From positions 1 through 7,889 of the forward strand of contig CAZDIA010000086.1 in NCBI GenBank assembly GCA_964505385.1: a stretch of 7,889 nucleotides of DNA, given 5' to 3'. The position numbers were made by a program, and so were the translations under genes. The stretch is from SLJN01 sp964505385. GTDB lineage: Bacteria > Bacteroidota > Rhodothermia > Balneolales > Natronogracilivirgulaceae. This document shows positions 1 to 6,550 of this stretch, in pieces (within the stretch, counting starts at the first letter, position 1; each line of letters starts with the position of its first letter). The notes beneath the pieces are model-generated. The model did no database searches. It was given only the letters and a program-made list of their open reading frames with translations, and was not told the origin of the DNA.

Positions 1-54
1 ACAAACAAGAGAAACGACAAACAAGAGAAACGACAAACAAGAGAAACGACAAAC
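1..54. repeat. 16-bp tandem repeat, 3.4 copies, cut by the left edge
   Basis: The unit acaaacaagagaaacg is present three times without a mismatch (1-16, 17-32, 33-48), followed by a partial copy acaaac (49-54). The array starts at base 1, so it probably extends to the left. It is purine-rich on the plus strand and has no stem-loop potential of its own. Units abut directly with no spacer, so it is not a CRISPR array. It looks like an intergenic minisatellite; a function cannot be read from it. Confidence 0.9.
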
Positions 55-71
55 ATAAAGAGTCCTAAACG

Positions 72-122
72 ACCTGCCAGGGGCTTACCCGAACAAGTTC
101 GGGTTTCGCTGACCTGGCAGGT
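72..122. repeat. REP-like nested palindrome, copy 1
   Basis: This 51-bp element has a perfect 10-bp outer stem (acctgccagg 72-81 with cctggcaggt 113-122) and a perfect 8-bp inner stem (acccgaac 87-94 with gttcgggt 97-104) around an AA loop. The two stems are separated by an asymmetric internal loop. A second copy lies at 271-321 in the same orientation with one base difference. The size, intergenic position and nested palindrome are typical of REP/BIME-type repeats. It could also act as a bidirectional mRNA-stabilising or terminating hairpin, but there is no U-run after it. Confidence 0.85.
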
Positions 123-139
123 GGTATTGTTTTAACCTT

Positions 140-206
140 CCCGAAAAGGTCAGGCGCGGCTCGAAAATTGCAAATAACCGAAATTCTAACCGCGCCCCCT
201 TTCGGG
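140..206. repeat. imperfect extended hairpin between the two palindromes
   Basis: Two paired segments are visible: cccgaaa (140-146) with tttcggg (200-206), and ggcgcgg (153-159) with ccgcgcc (190-196). They are separated by a short mismatched stretch and enclose a roughly 30-nt AT-rich loop that itself has weak gaa/ttc pairing. The outer arm shares the cccgaa core with the inner stem of the flanking palindromes. This suggests that 72-321 is one composite BIME-like unit rather than two independent repeats. No function is claimed. Confidence 0.6.
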
Positions 207-270
207 TCGGCGTAATGGCAACATTACTTAAATGAAGTATGCCTGGTAGTAAGATATTGAGCCGCAATCG

Positions 271-321
271 ACCTGCCAGGGGCTCACCCGAACAAGTTCG
301 GGTTTCGCTGACCTGGCAGGT
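271..321. repeat. REP-like nested palindrome, copy 2
   Basis: This copy matches 72-122 at 50 of 51 positions; the only difference is C instead of T at 285, just before the inner stem. It has the same 10-bp outer stem (271-280 with 312-321) and 8-bp inner stem (286-293 with 296-303, loop AA). Both copies are preceded by cg and followed by gg. They lie in direct orientation with 148 bp between them, so recombination between them could delete the central hairpin. Confidence 0.85.
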
Positions 322-489
322 GGGTGGTCTGTAATTTGGGATGGAAGAGCCTTCAATTTTTATTAAATTCCACTTGCCCCGAAAGGATTGATTCATCATT
401 CCGAAATAATCAGGCAAATAAATATCATATTCCGGAATGTCCTTTACGGTGGAGATGTATCTAATTTTAAATTTTAACATTATTCAAAA
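322..489. other. AT-rich leader before the GH3 gene; no recognised site
   Basis: This 168-bp stretch must hold the promoter of the downstream operon unless transcription comes from further left. I could not identify a convincing -35/-10 pair or the Bacteroidetes TTTG / TAnnTTTG promoter signature. Immediately upstream of the ATG at 490 the sequence is A/T-rich (tattcaaaa) without a Shine-Dalgarno motif, as is usual for translation initiation in Bacteroidetes-related phyla. A minus-strand open frame through this stretch is discussed under rejected items. Confidence 0.4.
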
Positions 490-2442
490 ATGAACATTTC
501 AGATAATTATTTATCGCTATCTGTGGTTCTCTTTTCTGTTACGTTTCTCATTGCTGCCTGTGGGCCCACTGAAGAAGTGACTGAAGAGCCCCCACCTCCC
601 GAACCTGACCCCGAAGCTGTTCCGGAAACGGTCGAAGATTTGCTGGATGAAACCGATATACCGTTCAGCGCAATTGAATCCAATGAAGATGTTCGTGACT
701 TGCTTCTGCAACAGGAAGGATGGGTTGAGGAAACCCTGTCCGATATGACACTTGAGGAAAAAGTGGCCCAGATGATGGTGCCGAGAATCAACTCAAATTA
801 TATGAGTAAAGATACCGAGCGCTATCAGCAGGTTATGGAGTATGTTGAAGACCTCGGTGTAGGAGGTATTACCTTTTTTGCCGGCGATGTTTATGAGCTG
901 GCAACGCTGGCAAATGACTTCCAGAAAAAAGCAGATATACCGCTGCTGATCAGTGCCGATTTTGAAAGCGGCGTTTCCATGCGAATCCGCCGTGCAACGC
1001 TGTTTCCGGTGGCAATGGCTGTTGGTGCCACTCGTGATCCCGGTCTCGCTTACCGGTTGGCACGTGCAACCGCTCTTGAAGGTAGTGCACTTGGGATACA
1101 CCAGAATTTTGCACCATTGGCCGATGTCAACAATAACCCCGACAACCCTGTGATTAATGTAAGGTCGTTCGGCGAAGATCCGGAGCTTGTGGGTGAAATG
1201 GCGGAAGCATACACCAGAGGGCTCCACGACGGCGGAATGATTTCCACGGGCAAGCATTTTCCGGGTCATGGTGATACAGATATGGATTCACATGTAGCGC
1301 TGCCCGAAATTCCTCATGACCGTGACCGGATGGAAGAGATCGAACTGAAACCTTTCCGGCATATCATAAATAAAGGTGTTATGTCTATGATGAGTGCTCA
1401 CATAGCCATGCCGGAACTGGCGGAATCTCCGGAGCTACCGGCTACGCTTTCGCGGTCAATTATGACCGATCTGTTGCGTGAGGATCTCAACTTTCACGGC
1501 CTGATTGTAACCGATGCAATGGATATGCATGGAATAGACCTTCATTATGCCCGTGATGAGGCAGCTGTGAAGGCTGTACAAGCCGGGGTTGATGTGGTGC
1601 TGCTCCCGCCGGAACCCAGAATGGCTATTGACGCTGTAGTTGCGGCAGTACGGCTGGGAGAAATTGACAAGGAACAGGTTGATGAGTCGGTACGTCGAAT
1701 TTTATCAGCAAAAAAACTGATGGGTATTCACGAGCAGCGTGAGCTTGATATTGACAAGGTGCGAAACATTGTGGGGATTGATTACCATCGTGATCTTGCC
1801 AAAGATATCGCAACACGGTCGCTTACATTGGTTCGCAATGATGATGATATGTTCCCGCTTGATCCGCAGGATGATAAAGAAATCCTTTCGATTACACTTG
1901 CGGATCGGGAAAATCAGCGGATGAATATTCACAGCCACAATGTTTCTTCTACAACCGAGGCTATAGGCAGCAGTTTTAACCGAACTCTTAGTGATGAGTT
2001 TGTTAATGTCACCACTGCCCAGCTTGATCCGCGCAGCAATGAACAGGAAATCGACAGCCTGATGGCCAAAGCGGAAGAGGTCGACAAAATTGTGCTTCAT
2101 TCATATGCGGTTGCACGATCAGGAGCCGGTGAACTCGATCTTCCCGAACATGTGGATGATGCACTACAGGATCTCGCTAATCTGGATATACAGATGGGTG
2201 TGGTCTCTTTCGGTGATCCCTATTTTATCAGCGGTGTTCCCGATATTGATGCGTATATGGCAGCATGGTCAGCAAATGAAACTACCATTCAGGCGGTTGT
2301 GGAAACGCTGAAAGGCGAGAATGAACCATTGGGGCGGCTTCCGATAGAAATTCCTGGCTATGGTGAAATCGGCGATGGCCTCGGTTATGAGGAAGAAATT
2401 GATGAGGAGGATGCACCCGAATTTCAACCTGATGACGATTAA
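490..2442 (+). CDS. nagZ: NagZ-type GH3 beta-N-acetylglucosaminidase lipoprotein
   Basis: This 650-aa protein is predicted to remove non-reducing terminal GlcNAc from peptidoglycan fragments outside the cytoplasm. Seen: a lipoprotein signal ending in the lipobox I-A-A-C (Cys24), then a Pro/Glu/Asp-rich linker to about residue 75. A GH3 N-terminal TIM-barrel domain spans about 78-415. It contains the NagZ signature KHFPGHG (255-261) followed by D266-S-H268, the family's Asp-His acid/base dyad, and the nucleophile loop TDAMDM with Asp342. The dyad-to-nucleophile spacing (about 74 residues) is close to that of characterised NagZ enzymes. Residues about 430-625 (SLTLVRN near the start, GRLPIEIPGYG near the end) form a GH3 C-terminal domain, so the architecture resembles two-domain secreted B. 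subtilis NagZ rather than the short cytosolic E. coli enzyme. An acidic tail ends the protein. It is the first gene of a tight three-gene cluster. Other GH3 specificities are unlikely given the DSH motif. Confidence 0.93.
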   Translation: MNISDNYLSLSVVLFSVTFLIAACGPTEEVTEEPPPPEPDPEAVPETVEDLLDETDIPFSAIESNEDVRDLLLQQEGWVEETLSDMTLEEKVAQMMVPRINSNYMSKDTERYQQVMEYVEDLGVGGITFFAGDVYELATLANDFQKKADIPLLISADFESGVSMRIRRATLFPVAMAVGATRDPGLAYRLARATALEGSALGIHQNFAPLADVNNNPDNPVINVRSFGEDPELVGEMAEAYTRGLHDGGMISTGKHFPGHGDTDMDSHVALPEIPHDRDRMEEIELKPFRHIINKGVMSMMSAHIAMPELAESPELPATLSRSIMTDLLREDLNFHGLIVTDAMDMHGIDLHYARDEAAVKAVQAGVDVVLLPPEPRMAIDAVVAAVRLGEIDKEQVDESVRRILSAKKLMGIHEQRELDIDKVRNIVGIDYHRDLAKDIATRSLTLVRNDDDMFPLDPQDDKEILSITLADRENQRMNIHSHNVSSTTEAIGSSFNRTLSDEFVNVTTAQLDPRSNEQEIDSLMAKAEEVDKIVLHSYAVARSGAGELDLPEHVDDALQDLANLDIQMGVVSFGDPYFISGVPDIDAYMAAWSANETTIQAVVETLKGENEPLGRLPIEIPGYGEIGDGLGYEEEIDEEDAPEFQPDDD

Positions 2443-4006
2443 AACGACACTAACCGGTGGATGGAGTGGCACTCACTTCATCCTTCCGGTGTTGATTTTA
2501 TTTTTGTTTTTGGGATCATGCACTATTCCTGAGGAGCCGGCGGCTGAGGAACCCCGGGATCGGGATATTCAGGAGAAAACGCTCGATATGCCCGAAGTAC
2601 CGCGTGAGTTCAGAGCGGTCTGGATAGCGTCAGTAGCCAATATTGATTGGCCATCAGAACGGGGATTGAGTTCGGGAGAGCAAAAATCTGAGCTGCGCAG
2701 CCTTTTGGATAAAGCGCAATTGTTGAATTTGAATGCCGTAATCCTTCAGGTTCGCCCGGCAGCGGATGCCTTTTATCAATCAGAATTTGAGCCCTGGTCG
2801 GAGTACCTGACCGGTGAGATGGGAAAAGATCCGGGGTATGATCCGCTTGAATTTGCTGTGGAAGAAGCGCATCGCCGCGGCATGGAGCTGCATGCCTGGA
2901 TCAATCCATTTCGCGCACTTCATTCCGCTTCGGATTCAGTAATAACAGAAGACCATATCAGCCGGCGTCATCCGGAAATGGTGGTCGAATACGGCAGTCA
3001 GCTCTGGATGGATCCCGGGCTCGAAAAAGCGCGGGAATACAATATCGATGTTGCATTGGACATTGTAGAACGCTACGATATCGATGGCATTCATCTGGAT
3101 GATTATTTCTATCCGTATCCTGAGGTAGATGAAAACGAAAATACTATTGAGTTCCCTGACAACGCGAGCTGGAAACAAGCACAAAATAAGCGTGAAGATG
3201 ACGGCATGAGCCGTGAAGACTGGCGGCGGGAAAATATTAATATCTTTGTTCGGGATCTCTATGAAGCTGTCCGGCAGGCGGATGACAAGGTCAGGCTTGG
3301 TATCAGCCCGTTTGGAATCTGGCGACCTGGTTATCCGGAGCAAATTAAGGGCAGAGATGCGTATAATGAAATTTATGCTGATTCGCGGAAATGGCTCAAT
3401 GAAGGATGGCTGGATTATTTTACTCCTCAGCTATACTGGGCTTTAGATCAATCAGAGCAAGGCTATAGTACCTTGTTGGAATGGTGGATCGGAGAAAATT
3501 CACACGGGAGGCACATCTGGCCGGGTAATTATATCAGCAGGGTGGGAGTAACCCGGGATACCACCTGGGAGGCTTCAGAAATCGTGGATCAGGTTAGAGC
3601 GACGCGCGATTTGCATCCGAGCGGAGGAAACGTGCTTTTTAGCATGCAGGCGCTGGTACATAACCACGATCAGTTAGCTGATGTGTTATTGGATGAGGTT
3701 TACAGCGAAAAAGCGTTGGTTCCCAAAACACCCTGGCTTGATTATGATGCTCCGTTGCGTCCGGAGGCATCATCAGAAACGTATCAGGACGAGAAGGTTC
3801 TGTCCCTTACCTCATGCGATGAACATAACTGGCTGTGGGTCATCCGGCTGAAAACAGGCAATGGATGGCATGTTAAAACGGTGCCGGGATGGAAACATCA
3901 ATATGCGATTGATGATACCATCAGAGATGAAGATATTGAGATTATTGTCATCAATGCTGTTAGCCGCACTGGTATCAAAAGTCCTGATGCAGTTATCAAC
4001 CCGTAA
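2432..4006 (+). CDS. GHL10-family (YngK/DigH-like) glycosidase lipoprotein
   Basis: A 524-aa protein of the GHL10 family (formerly DUF187), which includes B. subtilis YngK and E. coli DigH/YddW; DigH is reported to cleave denuded peptidoglycan glycans at division. I chose the ATG at 2432, which overlaps the upstream stop by 11 nt, because it gives a proper signal peptide: a short basic start, hydrophobic FILPVLILFLFLG, lipobox L-G-S-C with Cys30, then an acidic linker. Family blocks follow in order: FRAVWIASVANIDWPS (60-75), QVRPAADAFY (106-115), EPWSEYLTG (120-128), HAWINP (154-159), DGIHLDDYFYPYP (218-230), SPFGIWRPG (292-300) and DYFTPQLYW (328-336). The Asp223/Asp224 pair is a reasonable active-site candidate, by inference. 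The last roughly 75 residues look like a small beta domain. Overlap with the GH3 gene and the 16-nt gap to the serine hydrolase suggest cotranscription and a shared peptidoglycan substrate. Confidence 0.9.
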   Translation: MTIKTTLTGGWSGTHFILPVLILFLFLGSCTIPEEPAAEEPRDRDIQEKTLDMPEVPREFRAVWIASVANIDWPSERGLSSGEQKSELRSLLDKAQLLNLNAVILQVRPAADAFYQSEFEPWSEYLTGEMGKDPGYDPLEFAVEEAHRRGMELHAWINPFRALHSASDSVITEDHISRRHPEMVVEYGSQLWMDPGLEKAREYNIDVALDIVERYDIDGIHLDDYFYPYPEVDENENTIEFPDNASWKQAQNKREDDGMSREDWRRENINIFVRDLYEAVRQADDKVRLGISPFGIWRPGYPEQIKGRDAYNEIYADSRKWLNEGWLDYFTPQLYWALDQSEQGYSTLLEWWIGENSHGRHIWPGNYISRVGVTRDTTWEASEIVDQVRATRDLHPSGGNVLFSMQALVHNHDQLADVLLDEVYSEKALVPKTPWLDYDAPLRPEASSETYQDEKVLSLTSCDEHNWLWVIRLKTGNGWHVKTVPGWKHQYAIDDTIRDEDIEIIVINAVSRTGIKSPDAVINP

Positions 4007-4022
4007 AATCAAATACAAACCG

Positions 4023-5216
4023 ATGAAATTATCAGTAAATTTTGGAATCGTAATATCGCTTGCAGGATTTATTCTGGCTGTAAGCGCTCAGGCTCAGACA
4101 CTTCCGGAAACTACACCTGAACAGGTTGATTTGGATGGTGAACATCTTAAGTTGGCAGATGAATTAATTGAAGAAGCTATCCGGGATGAACAGACCCCGG
4201 GAGCGGCATTTATGGTCATACGCAACGGGTTGGTAGCCCATCGCGAATTTTTCGGCAAATTGAGTTATGAGGAAAATGCTCCGGCGGTGGATGAAACTAC
4301 AATATATGATCTTGCATCTATCACCAAGCCGGTAGCTACAGCAACATCGGCAATGCATCTGGCAGATCGGGGTAAAATCAGCCTCAGGGATGCCGTGTCG
4401 GATTATATTGAAAGTTTCGAGGTTGATCGTCCGGATGATGAAGACGGACCAACTCCGAGAGTAATTCATTTGATGACGCATTCTTCCGGTTTACCCGCAT
4501 ATGCCGATGTAGATGAGTTGGAGGAAGAATTTGCAGGCCCGTCTCCTGATGGTTTTATTGATTATGTCTGCCAGGTTCAACACGATGGGGTTACCGGAGA
4601 CGATTTTATTTATAGCTGTCCCGGATTTGTTACCCTGCAAAGAGTTATAGAAAATGTTTCTGGTCAGTCCCTGGCGGATTATGCCGCTGAAAACATTTTT
4701 GAACCTCTTGATATGCATTCTACCGTTTATCAGCCGGAAGAATCCGATCGCATTGCGCCAACGGAGAAAGAGGGTGATGAATATCTCGTAGGTAAAGTGC
4801 ACGATCCGATCGCACGCCGGTTGATGGACGGTATCTCCGGAAATGCAGGTTTATTTTCTACCCTCGATGATCTGGGTCGATACGCGGCAATGAAGTTAAA
4901 TAACGGCAAGCTCGATGGCGAGCGAATATTGAGCCCTGCAGCTGTAGACAAAATGACACGGGTTCCCCATGATTTAGAGTCGCACGGACGCACTCCGGGT
5001 TGGGATATGCATTCCCCGTTCAGCACCAATATGGGTGATTTGAGTTCAGAGGCTACATACGGGCATACCGGCTATACGGGTACTTCCATGTATATTGATC
5101 CGGAAAGTGATCTTGCCGTCATTCTGCTTACCAACAGTGTGCATCCGGATGACAGCAGCAGTGTTATACGGTTGAGAAGACATGTGGCCAATGTTGTGGG
5201 TGCTTCCGTCAGATAA
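4023..5216 (+). CDS. secreted serine hydrolase, class C beta-lactamase fold, AmiE/YfeW-like
   Basis: This is a 397-aa S12/beta-lactamase-family enzyme. The ATG at 4023 is preferred because it begins a clear Sec signal peptide (MKLSVNFG, hydrophobic core, A22-Q-A24 before Gln25); the longer open frame upstream overlaps the GHL10 gene without family similarity. Catalytic motifs: S99-I-T-K102 (SxxK, nucleophile and base), Y197-S-C199 at the YxN position, and H348-T-G350 in place of KTG. VHDPIARRLMDGISGNAGLF (259-278) and GHTGYTGT (347-354) match the subfamily that contains E. coli YfeW (PBP4B) and B. subtilis YbbE/AmiE. AmiE splits MurNAc from L-Ala in muropeptides, and yfeW lies in the E. coli murQP operon. 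Position next to a NagZ gene supports a MurNAc-peptide amidase role, but D,D-carboxypeptidase or esterase activity cannot be excluded. No Shine-Dalgarno sequence is seen. Confidence 0.87.
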   Translation: MKLSVNFGIVISLAGFILAVSAQAQTLPETTPEQVDLDGEHLKLADELIEEAIRDEQTPGAAFMVIRNGLVAHREFFGKLSYEENAPAVDETTIYDLASITKPVATATSAMHLADRGKISLRDAVSDYIESFEVDRPDDEDGPTPRVIHLMTHSSGLPAYADVDELEEEFAGPSPDGFIDYVCQVQHDGVTGDDFIYSCPGFVTLQRVIENVSGQSLADYAAENIFEPLDMHSTVYQPEESDRIAPTEKEGDEYLVGKVHDPIARRLMDGISGNAGLFSTLDDLGRYAAMKLNNGKLDGERILSPAAVDKMTRVPHDLESHGRTPGWDMHSPFSTNMGDLSSEATYGHTGYTGTSMYIDPESDLAVILLTNSVHPDDSSSVIRLRRHVANVVGASVR

Positions 5217-5327
5217 GCGCGAGCAGTAAGTGAATTATTCAGATTTAGATGTACATTCTCTGACCGGGTTATCGTTGACGAATACACAAATTAAATGAAA
5301 TCATAAAAAACATCAGCAGACTTGGTA
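5217..5327. other. intergenic gap after the peptidoglycan operon
   Basis: The 111-bp gap holds no hairpin followed by a T-run, so I see no intrinsic terminator after the serine hydrolase. A ttgacg hexamer at 5275-5280 resembles a -35 box, but no good -10 element lies at normal spacing. The AT-rich stretch 5281-5310 could still carry the start site for the small lipoprotein gene. Whether that gene belongs to the upstream operon is undecided. Confidence 0.3.
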
Positions 5328-5762
5328 ATGATAAAATATAAATCGGGTATTCTTCTTTTTGCACTTTTGGCAATACTGGTCGGATTGCAAAGCTGCGCTA
5401 CGATGACAGGAGTTGGATCTGCAACCTTTCAAGGGGATATTGATGAGCTGAGAGATGCCTCTGTGGAAGCTTTAGAACAGATGGGAATGTCGGTAAGTGA
5501 TGTAAGAGGAAGTGCCTCAGATGGCTATCGGTTTTCAGGAGAAAGAAGTGAAGGCACTGTTCAGGTTGAGGAGGGTGCCGATGCCCCGGCCGAGGTGGTT
5601 ACTCTGGAAATAGAAGTTGATGAAGTTGAGCAGGGAGAAGTCCGCATCAGAGCAGATACGCCTGCTTCTACAAATTATTCAGGTGTTTCCGCGGAAGATC
5701 TTCGTAACCAGTTCTTTTCTTATTTAGAGGAACTTGGGTATGAAAGTGTAGAAAATGACTAA
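5328..5762 (+). CDS. small lipoprotein, DUF3568-like, paralogue 1
   Basis: The frame gives 144 aa from the ATG at 5328; an in-frame TTG at 5322 is possible but adds only two residues. The N-terminus is a typical lipoprotein signal: MIKYK, hydrophobic ILLFALLAILVG, lipobox L-Q-S-C with Cys23. The mature part is very acidic. It has an alpha-helical start (DELRDASVEALEQMGM), then alternating strands ending in EVRIRADTP, and a final amphipathic helix (EDLRNQFFSYLEELG). The pattern, a lipoprotein with one helix-strand-helix domain, resembles DUF3568 proteins, whose function is unknown. This family assignment is by eye. The next gene shares the layout and can be aligned over most of the mature domain, so the two look like an old tandem duplication. 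No catalytic motif is visible; a structural or envelope-stress role would be a guess. Confidence 0.8.
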   Translation: MIKYKSGILLFALLAILVGLQSCATMTGVGSATFQGDIDELRDASVEALEQMGMSVSDVRGSASDGYRFSGERSEGTVQVEEGADAPAEVVTLEIEVDEVEQGEVRIRADTPASTNYSGVSAEDLRNQFFSYLEELGYESVEND

Positions 5763-5903
5763 GTAGGTTGTTTATACAGTATTAATGCATTTTTGTTTGT
5801 AGGCTTAAATCGGTTGTGTCACAGCTGTTCATGTAAATGTTATTTTTTATATTCTTAGTTATACAGGATTAACAAACGGTAACTCATGAATGTGCAGGAA
5901 GGT
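5763..5903. other. AT-rich gap between the two lipoprotein genes
   Basis: This gap is AT-rich with T-runs (around 5790-5799 and 5842-5850) and a small perfect palindrome acagctgt at 5821-5828. No terminator hairpin or recognised promoter is visible. Its length suggests that the second lipoprotein gene has its own promoter rather than being translationally coupled to the first. Confidence 0.3.
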
Positions 5904-6341
5904 ATGATCTACAAAAATGTTACAGTAATATCTGCTTTATTAGTCGCCGGAGCTGTTATTGTGTCAGCTTGTGCGAGCTCTGAGAATATCTCTTATTATG
6001 AAGACCAGGAAACGCTTCAGGAAACTATTCAGGATGTATTATTCGAGTTGGGCATGGATGTTGATGAGTACAGGGAAAGAGACGACGGGAGCTTCGTAAT
6101 GGTGGGCGTTAATCGTCATGCTCGTGAAATGACGAATCAGAGTACAAGAGATCCTGAGATCATCCGGCTAAATATAGAAGCCAAAGTTCAGGAAGATGGC
6201 GCTTATCAAATTAAAGTGGATGCTCCGAGTGATCGCAACTACGCATCTGATACAGGTGTAAATTTGCGACAGGATTTCTATTCAAAACTGGAGGATCATG
6301 ATCTGGATACTGGAGAGGCGGTTACAGCGGAAAATCAGTAA
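5886..6341 (+). CDS. small lipoprotein, DUF3568-like, paralogue 2
   Basis: The frame gives 151 aa from the ATG at 5886, or 145 aa from the ATG at 5904. The second start gives the more usual signal peptide (MIYKN, then a hydrophobic core), while caggaaggt touches that ATG too closely to serve as a normal Shine-Dalgarno site, so the start is open. The lipobox is V-S-A-C with Cys29 (Cys23 from the later start). The mature protein mirrors the preceding gene: a helix ETLQETIQDVLFELGM, an acidic strand region, a block EIIRLNIEAKVQEDG, then YQIKVDAPSDRNYAS and a closing helix LRQDFYSKLED. These align with EVVTLEIEVDEVEQG, VRIRADTPASTNYSG and LRNQFFSYLEE in the neighbour. Function is unknown; attachment to a membrane facing the periplasm is likely. 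Confidence 0.8.
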   Translation: MNVQEGMIYKNVTVISALLVAGAVIVSACASSENISYYEDQETLQETIQDVLFELGMDVDEYRERDDGSFVMVGVNRHAREMTNQSTRDPEIIRLNIEAKVQEDGAYQIKVDAPSDRNYASDTGVNLRQDFYSKLEDHDLDTGEAVTAENQ

Positions 6342-6430
6342 AAGAATGACCACAGGTGGGAATACTTTGATATTATACTACTCCTCAAGGTTTGTTACTG
6401 ATCAATTATGGCACTGTAAAACTCTTCTAT
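6342..6430. other. non-coding gap after paralogue 2
   Basis: This short AT-rich gap has no T-tailed hairpin, RNA gene or promoter that I can support. It ends directly at the left arm of the long inverted repeat. Together with 6431-6724 it makes a stretch of about 380 bp without a convincing gene. Confidence 0.4.
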
Positions 6431-6550
6431 AAATTTTCACTGCTGTCCGACTAAAACTGAAAATAGTGGGTTTTTCTTTCTAACAATTTCCATTATATGA
6501 CAAGGTAATTAGCAGCTACCATTTTTTAGTCGGTCAGAAGTGATAAATTT
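6431..6550. repeat. 120-bp element with long inverted-repeat arms, MITE-like
   Basis: The left arm (6431-6456) and the reverse complement of the right arm (6524-6550) agree at 24 of 26 positions with one single-base gap. The innermost 10 bp (ccgactaaaa / ttttagtcgg) are perfect. The 67-bp interior is AT-rich, has no useful open frame and does not continue the pairing. This form fits a small non-autonomous transposable element or the fused ends of a lost insertion sequence. I could not find a clear target-site duplication next to the arms, so the true ends are uncertain. It could instead be a very large RNA hairpin, but the long loop makes that less likely. Confidence 0.65.

Noticed and set aside
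1..54. CRISPR array
   Set aside because: The 16-bp units abut with no spacers and there are no cas genes nearby.
85..480. Minus-strand open frame of 131 codons before the GH3 gene
   Set aside because: It runs through both palindromes and the central hairpin, so much of it is repeat sequence read as protein. Its ATG lies 9 bp from the GH3 start on the other strand, leaving no room for a promoter. The part at 322-480 looks slightly protein-like and could be a gene remnant, but I recognise no family.
793..1269. Long minus-strand frame inside the GH3 gene, and similar antisense frames inside the other genes
   Set aside because: The plus-strand proteins carry clear family motifs throughout; the opposite frames have no recognisable motifs and are shadows of the coding strand.
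2360..2431. Extension of the GHL10 gene to the ATG at 2360
   Set aside because: It would overlap the GH3 gene by 83 nt and put a basic, Met-rich stretch before an otherwise normal lipoprotein signal peptide.
3861..4022. Extension of the serine hydrolase gene to the ATG at 3861
   Set aside because: It overlaps the end of the GHL10 gene, adds no family similarity, and would bury the clear Sec signal peptide that starts at 4023.
5275..5300. Promoter with ttgacg as -35 box
   Set aside because: No acceptable -10 hexamer lies 16-18 bp downstream, and promoters in Bacteroidetes-related phyla use a different consensus.
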